Numbered from the stretch's first letter, positions 46,438 through 55,916 are shown. The stretch is 64,000 bases of DNA from Comamonas sp. (GCA_031277805.1 JAITLR010000007.1:372001-436000); one strand, 5' to 3'. A program made the numbers and translations. Notes: generated by a model not told the origin, from the letters alone.

Positions 46438-46935
46438 ATGTCCCATCGCAATTCACTTGCCTCTGGTCTGGCTGCGTTAGCACTGCTTTGTGCTGCAACC
46501 ACGGCCCAGGCTCAGGCCTATATCAGCGGTTCCATCTCGGGACAACTGGCCCCTGGCGTCTATGGCCAGGTCAATATCGGCAATGCCGCGCCGCCTGCGC
46601 TGCTCTATGGTCAGCCCATGTGGGGCGGACCTGTGGTGCAGCAGGCGCAACCCATTTACATGTGGGTGCCGCCTGGTCATGCGCGAGACTGGCGTCGTTA
46701 CTGCGGCCGCTACCATGCGTGCGGCCGCCCCACCTACTTTCTGCGGGATGCTCCGCCTCAGTGGCGTGGCGGGCCGCCACCTCGGCACGAGCGGCATTGG
46801 GACCACGATGACCATCGCCGCTGGGACAGGGGCGAGCGCTGGGATCGTCACGAGCATCGCGGTTGGGAGCGACATGACCGCGAGAACGATCAAGGTCACG
46901 GCCGTGGCCGAGGTCATGGACATCGTGATGATTGA
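46438..46935 (+). CDS. Small secreted protein with His/Arg/Asp-rich tail
   Basis: 165 residues from the ATG at 46438, with GGAGAG just upstream. The signal peptide ends near TTAQAQA. The mature part starts with a Gly/Pro-rich beta-like segment (YISGSISGQLAPGVYGQVNIG), contains YCGRYHACGRPTYF with a Cys pair, and ends in about 55 residues dominated by His, Arg, Asp and Trp. Such tails occur in periplasmic proteins proposed to bind metals. It is a monocistronic gene ended by a strong terminator. Specific function unknown. Confidence 0.75.
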   Translation: MSHRNSLASGLAALALLCAATTAQAQAYISGSISGQLAPGVYGQVNIGNAAPPALLYGQPMWGGPVVQQAQPIYMWVPPGHARDWRRYCGRYHACGRPTYFLRDAPPQWRGGPPPRHERHWDHDDHRRWDRGERWDRHEHRGWERHDRENDQGHGRGRGHGHRDD

Positions 46936-47288
46936 CTAGGGTTAACCACTAATTTTTCTGTTGCTTAAGTGCAGCCAATGAGGCCTTCAGCTATTTAATT
47001 GATAGCTGAAGGCCTTTTTTATTTAAAGCTTTACTATTATTTTTATAGATATATATTTGATGTGAAGAGTCGATGCTTTGATATGTTCTTAAGGCATAGC
47101 TGCTAGCGGAGAGGGAGGCTGGAGTCCTGCATGCTGCATGGCCACAATAAGCCTATTCAATTTGTTTAGATGGTTGCGCTGCTGCAGCGCGGTGATCTCC
47201 AAGCCATGAGACCTGGGTAGCCTGAGGGCAGAGGCTCGGCGGATTACTGCACTGGTGGGCAGGTCAATAGAGTGCAGGAGATTCAGGC
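46936..47288. other. Intergenic region with a terminator and an AT-rich leader of the pmd operon
   Basis: About 350 bases. The first part holds the terminator described separately. 47021-47095 is very AT-rich and probably carries the pmd operon promoter, but I cannot pick a convincing -35/-10 pair. The rest, to AGGAG at 47276-47280, has no gene that I recognise. Confidence 0.5.
46981..47020 (+). terminator. Strong rho-independent terminator
   Basis: AGGCCTTCAGCTAT (46981-46994), loop of seven, ATAGCTGAAGGCCT (47002-47015) is a perfect 14-bp stem followed directly by a T run. It ends the transcript of the secreted-protein gene and separates it from the pmd operon. Confidence 0.92.
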
Positions 47289-47969
47289 ATGAAGGGCATT
47301 TCTTCCATGGCAACCCGCCAGGTATTAGCAGATCTGGCCTCAGCCTGGAAAGAGCAGGGTGGTGAGCCCGTGGATATCGAATCCGTGGGTGGCGTGGATG
47401 CAGCCCAGCGGGTGCAGACCGGTGATGAGCCGTTCGATCTGGTCTTCCTGGCCTCCAATGCCATAGACAAGCTGGAGGCGGCCGGCCGTGTGCTGCCGGG
47501 CAGCAAGGTGGATCTGATGCTTTCCAGCACTGCGGTTGCCGTGCCTGCCGCCGCCTCACAACCTGATATCCGCAGCGAAGAGGCCGTACGCGCCGCCGTG
47601 CTGGCTGCACCCTGCGTGGGTTTTTCGACCGGGCCCAGCGGCGTGGCGCTGCAAAAGCTGCTCGAGCGCTGGGGCATTGCCGAAGAGATCAAGCCCCGTT
47701 TGGTACAGGCCCGTCCGGGTGTGCCCGTGGGCTCCATGGTTGCTTCGGGTGAAGTGGCACTGGGCTTTCAGCAATTGAGCGAATTGATTCACGTGCAAGG
47801 CATTCAGATCGTGGGCGCGCTGCCTGCGGCGATTGCCATCGATACGGTTTTTTCTGCGGCGGTCGTGAGCGGCGCAGCGAATGTAGAAGCGGCCCAGCGC
47901 TTGCTGGCTTTCATGGCTTCGCCGCAAGCGGCCGAGGCCAAGCGCCGCCAGGGCATGGAGCCCGTTTGA
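47289..47969 (+). CDS. ModA-like substrate-binding protein without signal peptide
   Basis: 226 residues, ATG preceded by AGGAG. The fold is that of molybdate-type binding proteins: TRQVLADLASAWKEQ, DLVFLASNAIDKLEAAGRV, VGFSTGPSGVALQKLLERWG, LGFQQLSELIHVQGIQIVG and a C-terminal AFMASPQAAEAKRRQGMEPV. There is no secretion signal, so it stays in the cytoplasm and cannot act as an ABC-transport partner. No ABC genes are nearby. It precedes pmdK in the pmd operon and may sense or carry an aromatic acid. In Comamonas the gene before pmdK has been named pmdU, but I am not certain this is the same protein, so no symbol is given. Confidence 0.78.
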   Translation: MKGISSMATRQVLADLASAWKEQGGEPVDIESVGGVDAAQRVQTGDEPFDLVFLASNAIDKLEAAGRVLPGSKVDLMLSSTAVAVPAAASQPDIRSEEAVRAAVLAAPCVGFSTGPSGVALQKLLERWGIAEEIKPRLVQARPGVPVGSMVASGEVALGFQQLSELIHVQGIQIVGALPAAIAIDTVFSAAVVSGAANVEAAQRLLAFMASPQAAEAKRRQGMEPV

Positions 47970-48133
47970 AATCTGGCAGTCGTCCGGGCAGGGGGCCTGG
48001 GCGCTGCGACCCCATCCAGCAAAAGGGCAGTCATAGCCCTTTCGTGACGGACGTACAGGAGCCTTAAGGCTTTGGTGCCAGCCGCGAGACAAGGAGATAG
48101 AGGCGACAAAGAGAGGCAACTGAGATACCAAAC

Positions 48134-49489
48134 ATGACTTCGCAAGCTAGCAATCCAAAAACCGATGCCACGGTCGCCAATGTGCAGACCGTGCTCAATG
48201 AACATCCGTTCTCCGGTTACCAATGGGTGATTTTCGCCCTGTGTTTCTTTATCGTTCTGCTCGATGGCTTTGATACCGCTGCCATCGGCTACATCGCGCC
48301 CTCACTGCTGGGTGAGTGGGGTCTGGCCAAGGCCGACCTGGCGCCCGTACTGAGCGCCGCACTGTTCGGCCTGGCCGCAGGTGCCATGAGCTCCGGCCCG
48401 CTGGCCGACAAGTTCGGCCGCAAGGCCGTGCTGGTGGGCTCGGTGCTGGTGTTTGCCGTGGCCTGTCTGGCTTCGGGCTACACCCATGACCTGACCAGCA
48501 TGACGGCCTGGCGCTTTGTCACCGGCCTGGGCCTTGGTGCAGCCATGCCCAATGCCGTGACGCTGATGAGCGAGTACTGCCCCGAGAACCGACGCGCCAC
48601 CATCACCAATGCCATGTTCTGCGGCTTTCCGCTGGGCGCCGCCTTTGGCGGTTTCCTGGCTGCCTGGATGATTCCCCATTTCGGCTGGCGCAGCGTGCTG
48701 CACCTGGGCGGTATTGCTCCGCTGGTGCTGTTGGTGCTGCTGGTGCTGCTGTTGCCCGAGTCCGTGCGCTACATGGTGGGCAAGGGCTACTCGGCCGACC
48801 GCATTCGCAAGCCTCTGACCCGCATCGCTGGCAATGCCGTGCAGCATGTGCAGAAGTTCGTGATGACCGAAAACAAGGCCGCCGTGGAAGGCAAGAGCGG
48901 CATGGGCGTGGTGCTGTCCAAGCAGTACCGTGTCGGTACCGTGATGCTGTGGATTGCGTACTTCATGGGTCTGGTCATCTTCTATGCGCTGATGAACTGG
49001 ATGCCTGTGCTGTTCAAGGAGGGCGGCCTGGACCCCAAGACCGCAACCCTGGTGGCGGCACTCTTCCCGCTGGGCGGCGTGGGCGCTGTGTTCTTCGGCT
49101 GGCTGATGGACCGCTTCAACGCCAACCGCATCATTGCCGTGGGCTATGCGCTGACCGCTGTGTCCATCTGGTGGATCGGTCAGGAGGCCGGCAACCTGGG
49201 CTGGCTGGTCGTTTCGGTCTTTGTGGCCGGCACCATCATGAATACCGCGCAGTCTTCCATGCCTGCGCTGGCCGCCGCCTTCTATCCCACCAGCGGCCGC
49301 GCCACCGGTGTGGCCTGGATGCTGGGCATTGGCCGCTTTGGCGGTATTGCCGGCTCCTTCCTGGTGGCCGAGCTGACAGTGCGCAACCTGGGCTTCAGCC
49401 AGATCTTCGCCGTGGTGGCCATTCCCGGCCTGATCGCCGCAGCTGCCTTGATCATCAAGCAGCTGGCCACGCCCAAGGCTGAACGCTAA
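48134..49489 (+). CDS. pmdK: Protocatechuate transporter PmdK (MFS, aromatic acid:H+ symporter)
   Basis: 451 residues, about 12 membrane helices. It is a member of the aromatic acid:H+ symporter family: DGFDTAAIGYIAP in the first helix carries the Asp needed for transport in PcaK, and GPLADKFGRKAV is the MFS loop motif, with a second copy GWLMDRFNANRI after helix 8. It takes up protocatechuate or a related hydroxybenzoate. It leads the enzyme genes pmdE-F-D-A-B-C. The 160-base leader holds a hairpin AAAGGGC/GCCCTTT (48022-48042) and the palindrome AGCCTTAAGGCT (48060-48071). Confidence 0.92.
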   Translation: MTSQASNPKTDATVANVQTVLNEHPFSGYQWVIFALCFFIVLLDGFDTAAIGYIAPSLLGEWGLAKADLAPVLSAALFGLAAGAMSSGPLADKFGRKAVLVGSVLVFAVACLASGYTHDLTSMTAWRFVTGLGLGAAMPNAVTLMSEYCPENRRATITNAMFCGFPLGAAFGGFLAAWMIPHFGWRSVLHLGGIAPLVLLVLLVLLLPESVRYMVGKGYSADRIRKPLTRIAGNAVQHVQKFVMTENKAAVEGKSGMGVVLSKQYRVGTVMLWIAYFMGLVIFYALMNWMPVLFKEGGLDPKTATLVAALFPLGGVGAVFFGWLMDRFNANRIIAVGYALTAVSIWWIGQEAGNLGWLVVSVFVAGTIMNTAQSSMPALAAAFYPTSGRATGVAWMLGIGRFGGIAGSFLVAELTVRNLGFSQIFAVVAIPGLIAAAALIIKQLATPKAER

Positions 49490-49568
49490 GTTTTTTGAAT
49501 AGCGGCCGGCCCGGCCGGTGCCGGCCCTGACGGTCAACCGTTGATTTCCACCTTCGAGGGGTTCTTAC

Positions 49569-50597
49569 ATGATTATTGACGTACACGGACACTACACGAC
49601 GGCGCCTGCCGCCCTGGGCGCATGGCGCGATCTGCAGATTGCGGGACTCAAGGACCCCAGCAAGACTCCTTCGGCCGCTGACCTGAAGATCAGCGACGAT
49701 GAAATCCGCGAGACCATCGAAACCAACCAGCTGCGCCTGATGAAGGAGCGTGGTTCCGATCTGACCATCTTCAGCCCCCGTGCCTCGTTCATGGCGCACC
49801 ACATCGGTGACTTCCAGACCTCCAGCACCTGGGCTGCGATCTGCAACGAGCTGTGCTTCCGCGTCAGCGAGCTATTCCCCGATCACTTCATTCCCGCCGC
49901 CATGCTGCCCCAGTCGCCCGGCGTGGACCCTGCCACCTGTATTCCCGAACTGGTCAAGTGCGTTGAGCAGTACGGCAACGTGGGCATCAACCTGAACCCC
50001 GATCCCTCGGGTGGCCACTGGACTTCGCCCCCGCTCTCCGACAAGAGCTGGTACCCCATCTACGAAAAGATGGTGGAGTACGACATCCCCGCGATGATCC
50101 ACGTCTCCACCAGCTGCAATTCATGCTTCCACACCACGGGCAGCCACTATCTGAATGCCGACACCACGGCCTTCATGCAGTGCCTGACTTCGGATCTGTT
50201 CAAGGACTTCCCGACCCTGAAGTTCCTGATCCCCCATGGCGGAGGTGCCGTGCCTTACCACTGGGGCCGTTTCCGCGGTCTGGCGCAGGAGATGAAGAAG
50301 CCGCTGCTGGAAGAGCATCTGCTGAACAACATCTACTTCGACACCTGCGTCTACCACCAGCCCGGCATCAACCTGCTGACGGAAGTGATTCCCACCAAGA
50401 ACATCCTGTTCGCCAGCGAAATGATCGGAGCCGTGCGCGGCATCGATCCGCAGACCGGTCACTACTACGACGACACCAAGCGCTACATCGAAGCCACGCA
50501 GAATCTGACGGCCGATGAAAAGCACGCCGTCTACGAAGGCAATGCCCGCCGCGTCTTCACGCGCCTGGACAAGGCGCTGAAGGCCAAGGGTCTGTAA
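49569..50597 (+). CDS. pmdE: 4-Oxalomesaconate hydratase PmdE
   Basis: 342 residues. The amidohydrolase-superfamily metal motif HGH is at the N-terminus (IIDVHGHYTTAP), with later MIHVST and FLIPHGGGAVPYHWGRFRG blocks. It matches LigJ-type 4-oxalomesaconate hydratases, which convert 4-oxalomesaconate to 4-carboxy-4-hydroxy-2-oxoadipate, the aldolase substrate of PmdF. The order K-E-F is that of the Comamonas pmd operon. An inverted-repeat element separates it from pmdF. Confidence 0.92.
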   Translation: MIIDVHGHYTTAPAALGAWRDLQIAGLKDPSKTPSAADLKISDDEIRETIETNQLRLMKERGSDLTIFSPRASFMAHHIGDFQTSSTWAAICNELCFRVSELFPDHFIPAAMLPQSPGVDPATCIPELVKCVEQYGNVGINLNPDPSGGHWTSPPLSDKSWYPIYEKMVEYDIPAMIHVSTSCNSCFHTTGSHYLNADTTAFMQCLTSDLFKDFPTLKFLIPHGGGAVPYHWGRFRGLAQEMKKPLLEEHLLNNIYFDTCVYHQPGINLLTEVIPTKNILFASEMIGAVRGIDPQTGHYYDDTKRYIEATQNLTADEKHAVYEGNARRVFTRLDKALKAKGL

Positions 50598-50602
50598 CTT
50601 CT

Positions 50603-50696
50603 AAAAAAGAGAGCTGCAATCGCCTGGTATGCAACGTTTTCAATAAGAAAACTATTCAAGTTTAATGAATAGCAAGCGATACAAGCTCACTTTTTT
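50603..50696. repeat. Intergenic inverted-repeat element, copy 2
   Basis: The outer arms, A6-G-[A]-GAGCT...ATCGC at 50603-50623 and its near-complement GCGAT...AGCTC followed by AC and six T at 50676-50696, pair imperfectly around an AT-rich centre. The design is the same as at 36525-36600. It sits between pmdE and pmdF and ends in a T run, so it may attenuate transcription inside the operon. Confidence 0.65.
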
Positions 50697-50729
50697 GATT
50701 CAATAACGTCTTAGCAAAGAGGTATTTCC

Positions 50730-51413
50730 ATGTACGAACTGGGAGTTGTCTACCGCAATATCCAGCGCGCCGACCGCGCTGCTGCTGACGGCCTGGCCGC
50801 CCTGGGCTCCGCCACCGTGCACGAGGCCATGGGTCGCGTCGGTCTGCTCAAGCCCTATATGCGCCCCATCTATGCCGGCAAGCAGGTCTCCGGCACGGCC
50901 GTCACGGTGCTGCTGCAGCCCGGCGACAACTGGATGATGCATGTGGCGGCCGAGCAGATTCAGCCCGGCGACATCGTGGTCGCTGCCGTCACTGCCGAGT
51001 GCACCGACGGCTACTTCGGCGACCTGCTGGCCACGAGCTTTCAGGCGCGCGGCGCACGCGCGCTGATCATCGATGCCGGCGTGCGTGACGTGAAGACGCT
51101 GCAGGAGATGGACTTTCCGGTCTGGAGCAAGGCCATCTCTTCCAAGGGCACGATCAAGGCCACCCTGGGCTCGGTCAACATCCCCATCGTCTGCGCCGGC
51201 ATGCTGGTCACGCCCGGTGACGTGATCGTGGCCGACGACGACGGTGTGGTCTGCGTGCCCGCCGCGCGTGCCGTGGAAGTGCTGGCCGCTGCCCAGAAGC
51301 GCGAAAGCTTCGAAGGCGAAAAGCGCGCCAAGCTGGCCTCGGGCGTCCTCGGCCTGGATATGTACAAGATGCGCGAGCCCCTGGAAAAGGCCGGCCTCAA
51401 GTACATCGACTAA
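50730..51413 (+). CDS. pmdF: 4-Carboxy-4-hydroxy-2-oxoadipate aldolase PmdF
   Basis: 227 residues of the RraA-like class II pyruvate aldolase family. [48 protein letters not shown] (the conserved G-D-x-L and R-D of the metal and substrate site) and DDDGVVCVP are the expected blocks. It splits 4-carboxy-4-hydroxy-2-oxoadipate into pyruvate and oxaloacetate, the last step of the 4,5-cleavage pathway. GAGG precedes the ATG. It is followed by the MBL-fold gene. Confidence 0.93.
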   Translation: MYELGVVYRNIQRADRAAADGLAALGSATVHEAMGRVGLLKPYMRPIYAGKQVSGTAVTVLLQPGDNWMMHVAAEQIQPGDIVVAAVTAECTDGYFGDLLATSFQARGARALIIDAGVRDVKTLQEMDFPVWSKAISSKGTIKATLGSVNIPIVCAGMLVTPGDVIVADDDGVVCVPAARAVEVLAAAQKRESFEGEKRAKLASGVLGLDMYKMREPLEKAGLKYID

Positions 51414-51457
51414 TCGGAACATCGGTCCTCAAAAATCATTACAACAGGAGCAACCGC

Positions 51458-52447
51458 ATGTTCTCTTCCTTCAAATCCTCCGTGAACCTCTCGCGCCGCC
51501 ACTGTCTGGCCGCAGCGGCCAGCCTGGCTGGCGCCGGCGCACTGGGTCTGGGCACTGCCGGCAATGCGCTGGCGCAGGCCGTCAAGGCCGCTGCCGGGAA
51601 CAAGGGCACGCAGCTCGTGCTGCTGGGCACCAAGGGCGGCCCGCGCGTGGGCGGCGAGCGCTCCAATCCGGCCAGCGTGCTGCTGATCGACGGCGAGCCG
51701 TTTGTCGTCGATTGCGCCTATGGCGTGGCGGCCCAGCTGGTCAAGGCCGGCATTGCGCTGCCGCGTCTGAGCAAGGTGTTTATCACCCATATGCACTCGG
51801 ACCACAACCTGGAATACGGCCCCTTGCTGTATTCGGCCTGGGCTGCCGGCCTGCGCAACCAGGTCGATGTCTGGGGGCCGCCGACGCTGGATGCGATGAC
51901 CAAGGCCTTCATGGAGTCCATGAAGTTCGACATCGATATCCGCATCCCCGACGAGAGCAAGCCCGATCTGCGCAAGATGGTGAACACGCACGAGTTCTCC
52001 AAGCCCGGCGTGATTCTGGAGAACGACAAGGTCAAGGTGACGGCGGTGCGCAATATTCATTCGCCCATCGCGGACTCGTTTGCGCTGCGCTTCGACACCA
52101 GGGACCGCTCGGTTGTCTTCTCGGGCGACACGACCTACTGCCCGGCCGTGGCCGAGCTGGCCAAGGGCGCCGATGTGCTGGTGCACGAGGTGATCTATGT
52201 GCCCGCCGTGGACGCCATGGTCAAGCGCGTGCCCAATGCCGCCACGCTCAAGGAGCATCTGCTGGCCTGCCACACCACCTCGGTGGATGTGGGCCGCATC
52301 GCTGCGGCCGCCGGCGTCAAGAAGCTGGTGCTCTCGCACATCGTGCCGGGCGACGACCCCAGCATCACCGACGAAATGCTGCTGTCCGATGTGCGCCAGC
52401 ATTTCAAGGGCGATGCCGTGGTGGGCAAGGATTTGATGGTGATCTGA
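51458..52447 (+). CDS. Tat-exported MBL-fold metallohydrolase inside the pmd operon
   Basis: 329 residues. The N-terminus carries a twin-arginine signal, NLSRRHCLAAAASLAGAGALG, ending near NALAQA, so the folded enzyme should go to the periplasm. The RNase Z/arylsulfatase-like metal motifs are intact: HMHSDHN (HxHxDH), SGDTTYCP, a His in LVHEVIY, ACHTTSVDVG and LSHIVPGDDP. The gene is preceded by AGGAG and fits the operon spacing. All known steps of the pathway are covered by other genes. It could hydrolyse an ester or lactone outside the cytoplasm to release protocatechuate or a related acid; this is inference. Confidence 0.85.
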   Translation: MFSSFKSSVNLSRRHCLAAAASLAGAGALGLGTAGNALAQAVKAAAGNKGTQLVLLGTKGGPRVGGERSNPASVLLIDGEPFVVDCAYGVAAQLVKAGIALPRLSKVFITHMHSDHNLEYGPLLYSAWAAGLRNQVDVWGPPTLDAMTKAFMESMKFDIDIRIPDESKPDLRKMVNTHEFSKPGVILENDKVKVTAVRNIHSPIADSFALRFDTRDRSVVFSGDTTYCPAVAELAKGADVLVHEVIYVPAVDAMVKRVPNAATLKEHLLACHTTSVDVGRIAAAAGVKKLVLSHIVPGDDPSITDEMLLSDVRQHFKGDAVVGKDLMVI

Positions 52448-52477
52448 TCACTTTTTCAAGATAAGGACTGGATTGAT

Positions 52478-53395
52478 ATGAGCCAATTTGAAAAGACCCC
52501 CGGCTGGCTGGACTGGTATGCCAACCCCAGCAAGCCCCAGTTCAAGCTGCCTGCCGGCGCGGTGGATGCGCACTGCCACGTGTTCGGCCCCGGCAACGAG
52601 TTCCCCTTCGCCCCCGAGCGCAAGTACACCCCCTGCGACGCCAGCAAGGCCCAGCTGTATGCGCTGCGCGACCACCTGGGTTTTGCGCGCAATGTGGTGG
52701 TGCAGGCCACCTGCCACGGTGCGGACAACCGCGCCATGGTCGATGCCTGCAAGTCCTCGGGCGGCAAGGCCCGTGGCGTGGCCACGGTCAAGCGCTCCAT
52801 TAGCGATGCCGAGCTGCAGGAGTTGCATGACGCCGGCGTGCGCGGCGTGCGCTTCAACTTCGTCAAGCGCCTGGTGGACTTCACGCCCAAGGACGAGCTG
52901 ATGGAGATTGCCGGCCGCATCGCCAAGCTGGGCTGGCATGTGGTGATCTATTTCGAAGCCGTGGATCTGCCCGAGCTGTGGGATTTCTTCACCGCGCTGC
53001 CCACCACCGTGGTGGTCGACCACATGGGCCGCCCCGACGTCACCAAGGGCGTGGACAGCGAAGAGTTCGCCCTGTTCCTGAAGTTCATGCGCGAGCACCA
53101 GAACGTCTGGAGCAAGGTGTCCTGCCCCGAGCGCCTGTCCGTCACCGGCCCCAAGGCCCTTCATGGTGAGCAGAACGCCTATCAGGACGTGGTGCCGTTC
53201 GCGCGCCGCGTGGTCGAGGAGTTCCCTGATCGCGTGCTCTGGGGCACGGACTGGCCGCACCCCAACCTGAAGGACCACATGCCCGACGACGGCCTGCTGG
53301 TGGACTTCATTCCCCATATCGCTCCCACCGTAGAGCTGCAGCAAAAGCTGCTGGTGGACAACCCCATGCGTCTGTACTGGCCCGAAGAGGTCTGA
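52478..53395 (+). CDS. pmdD: 2-Pyrone-4,6-dicarboxylate hydrolase PmdD
   Basis: 305 residues, amidohydrolase superfamily, LigI type. AVDAHCHVFGPGNEFPF carries the HxH pair. VVQATCHGADNRAM, RGVRFNFVKRLVD, VDHMGRPD and LWGTDWPHPNL (terminal Asp) follow in order. It opens the lactone ring of 2-pyrone-4,6-dicarboxylate to 4-oxalomesaconate, which PmdE hydrates. It lies between the Tat MBL gene and pmdA in one operon. Confidence 0.93.
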   Translation: MSQFEKTPGWLDWYANPSKPQFKLPAGAVDAHCHVFGPGNEFPFAPERKYTPCDASKAQLYALRDHLGFARNVVVQATCHGADNRAMVDACKSSGGKARGVATVKRSISDAELQELHDAGVRGVRFNFVKRLVDFTPKDELMEIAGRIAKLGWHVVIYFEAVDLPELWDFFTALPTTVVVDHMGRPDVTKGVDSEEFALFLKFMREHQNVWSKVSCPERLSVTGPKALHGEQNAYQDVVPFARRVVEEFPDRVLWGTDWPHPNLKDHMPDDGLLVDFIPHIAPTVELQQKLLVDNPMRLYWPEEV

Positions 53396-53477
53396 CGGAG
53401 TTCCGGCGACACATACACCCGGAAACAGGCCGCAGCCTTGTCGCATGGGCTGCGCCATCCGTAAACGAGGAGAATTT

Positions 53478-53936
53478 ATGGCTTTGGAAAAACCGTATCT
53501 GGACGTGCCCGGCACCATCATTTTCGATGCCGAGCAGTCCCGCAGGGGCTACTGGCTCAACCAGTTCTGCATGAGCCTGATGAAGGCCGAGAACCGTGAG
53601 CGCTTCCGCGCCAACGAGCGTGCCTATCTCGACGAGTGGGCGATGACCGAGGAGCAGAAGCAGGCCGTGCTGGCGCGCGATCTGAACTGGTGCATGCGCA
53701 CCGGCGGCAATATCTACTTCCTGGCCAAGATCGGCGCCACCGACGGCAAGAGCTTCCAGCAGATGGCCGGCTCCATGACCGGCATGACCGAAGAAGAGTA
53801 CCGCGCCATGATGATGGGCGGCGGCCGCTCTGCCGAAGGCAATCGCTACGTGGGTGAGGACGGTGATGCGCAGGCACACCATCAGCCACAAGGAAGTGCT
53901 CGCAGCGCAGGCAACCAGAACCAGGAAGGCAACTAA
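53478..53936 (+). CDS. pmdA: Protocatechuate 4,5-dioxygenase alpha subunit PmdA
   Basis: 152 residues from the ATG at 53478, which has AGGAG upstream. PGTIIFDAEQSRRGYWLNQFCMSLM and the helical RDLNWCMRTGGNIYFLAKI are LigA-type blocks. The alpha subunit caps the active site of the beta subunit and contains no iron ligand. The C-terminal tail is His/Gln/Asn-rich, as in other alpha subunits. It ends three bases before pmdB. Confidence 0.94.
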   Translation: MALEKPYLDVPGTIIFDAEQSRRGYWLNQFCMSLMKAENRERFRANERAYLDEWAMTEEQKQAVLARDLNWCMRTGGNIYFLAKIGATDGKSFQQMAGSMTGMTEEEYRAMMMGGGRSAEGNRYVGEDGDAQAHHQPQGSARSAGNQNQEGN

Positions 53937-54809
<873 letters not shown>

Positions 54810-54844
54810 ACGTGCCCCCACGTTCATCGCTTCGCGTATTCACT

Positions 54845-54877
54845 GCCCCCCGAGGGGGCCTTCGCCTCCTTGAGGCG
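54845..54877. repeat. GC-rich double-hairpin repeat between pmdB and pmdC
   Basis: Two adjacent perfect hairpins: GCCCCC-CGA-GGGGGC (54845-54859) and CGCCTC-CTT-GAGGCG (54863-54877). From memory, sequences of this kind are very common between genes in Comamonadaceae. Here it sits in an 87-base gap inside an otherwise tightly packed operon. Confidence 0.7.
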
Positions 54878-54896
54878 GCTCTACGGAGACTCATTC

Positions 54897-55856
54897 ATGT
54901 CTAAAACCATCAAAGTAGCGCTGGCTGGCGCTGGTGCCTTCGGCATCAAGCACCTGGACGGCATCAAGAACATCGACAGCGTGGAAGTCGTCTCCCTGGT
55001 CGGTCGCCGCCTGGAGCAAACCCAGGAAGTGGCCGACAAGTACGGCATCAAGCATGTCTGCACCGATCTGGCTGATGCGCTGGCTCTGCCCGAAGTCGAC
55101 GCCGTGATTCTGTGCACGCCCACGCAGATGCATGCCGCCCAAAGTATTCAGTGCCTGAAGGCCGGCAAGCATGTGCAGGTCGAAATCCCTCTGGCCGACG
55201 CCCTGAAGGACGCGCAGGAAGTGGCCGAGCTGCAAAAGCAGACCGGTCTGGTGGCCATGGTCGGCCACACCCGCCGCTTCAACCCCAGCCACCAGTGGGT
55301 GCACAAGAAGATCGAGGCCGGCGAGTTCAACATCCAGCAGATGGATGTGCAAACCTATTTCTTCCGCCGCACCAATATGAACGCGCTGGGCCAGGCCCGC
55401 AGCTGGACCGACCACCTGCTGTGGCACCATGCTGCCCACACCGTGGACCTGTTCGCCTACCAGGCCGGCAGCCCCATCGTCAAGGCCAACGCCGTGCAAG
55501 GCCCGATCCACAAGGATCTGGGCATCGCCATGGACATGAGCATCCAGCTCAAGGCCGCCAATGGCGCGATCTGCACGCTGAGTCTGTCGTTCAACAACGA
55601 CGGTCCTCTGGGAACCTTCTTCCGCTATATCGGCGACACCGGCACCTATCTGGCCCGCTACGACGATCTGTTCAATGGCAAGGAAGAAAAGATCGATGTT
55701 TCCAAGGTCGATGTGTCCATGAACGGCATCGAGCTGCAGGACCGCGAGTTCTTCGCCGCCATCCGCGAAGGCCGCGAGCCCAATTCCAGCGTGCAGCAGG
55801 TGTTCAACTGCTACAAGGTCCTGCACGACCTGGAGCAGCAACTGAACGCGGATTGA
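54897..55856 (+). CDS. pmdC: 4-Carboxy-2-hydroxymuconate-6-semialdehyde dehydrogenase PmdC
   Basis: 319 residues from the ATG at 54897. It is of the Gfo/Idh/MocA fold: the NAD(P)-binding motif AGAGAFGIKHLDGI at the N-terminus, LCTPTQMHA, HVQVEIPLADAL and the C-terminal beta-sheet domain with HHAAHTVDLFAYQAG. It oxidises the ring-cleavage product (as its hemiacetal) to 2-pyrone-4,6-dicarboxylate, the substrate of PmdD. It is the last gene of the pmd operon and is followed by a strong terminator. Confidence 0.93.
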   Translation: MSKTIKVALAGAGAFGIKHLDGIKNIDSVEVVSLVGRRLEQTQEVADKYGIKHVCTDLADALALPEVDAVILCTPTQMHAAQSIQCLKAGKHVQVEIPLADALKDAQEVAELQKQTGLVAMVGHTRRFNPSHQWVHKKIEAGEFNIQQMDVQTYFFRRTNMNALGQARSWTDHLLWHHAAHTVDLFAYQAGSPIVKANAVQGPIHKDLGIAMDMSIQLKAANGAICTLSLSFNNDGPLGTFFRYIGDTGTYLARYDDLFNGKEEKIDVSKVDVSMNGIELQDREFFAAIREGREPNSSVQQVFNCYKVLHDLEQQLNAD

Positions 55857-55879
55857 TTGCCTGGCGTATCTCCGCACGA

Positions 55880-55916
55880 AAGCCCCCGCAGCTTGTGGCT
55901 GCGGGGGCTTGTTTCA
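55880..55916. terminator. Bidirectional terminator between pmdC and the AraC-type gene
   Basis: AAGCCCCCGCAGC (55880-55892), loop TTGTG, GCTGCGGGGGCTT (55898-55910): a perfect 13-bp GC-rich stem with short T tracts on both strands. It can end the pmd transcript and the convergent regulator transcript. Confidence 0.9.

Noticed and set aside
48302..49537. A 411-codon minus-strand frame opposite pmdK
   Set aside because: Gln/His/Gly-rich shadow of the transporter's Leu/Ala/Gly codons.
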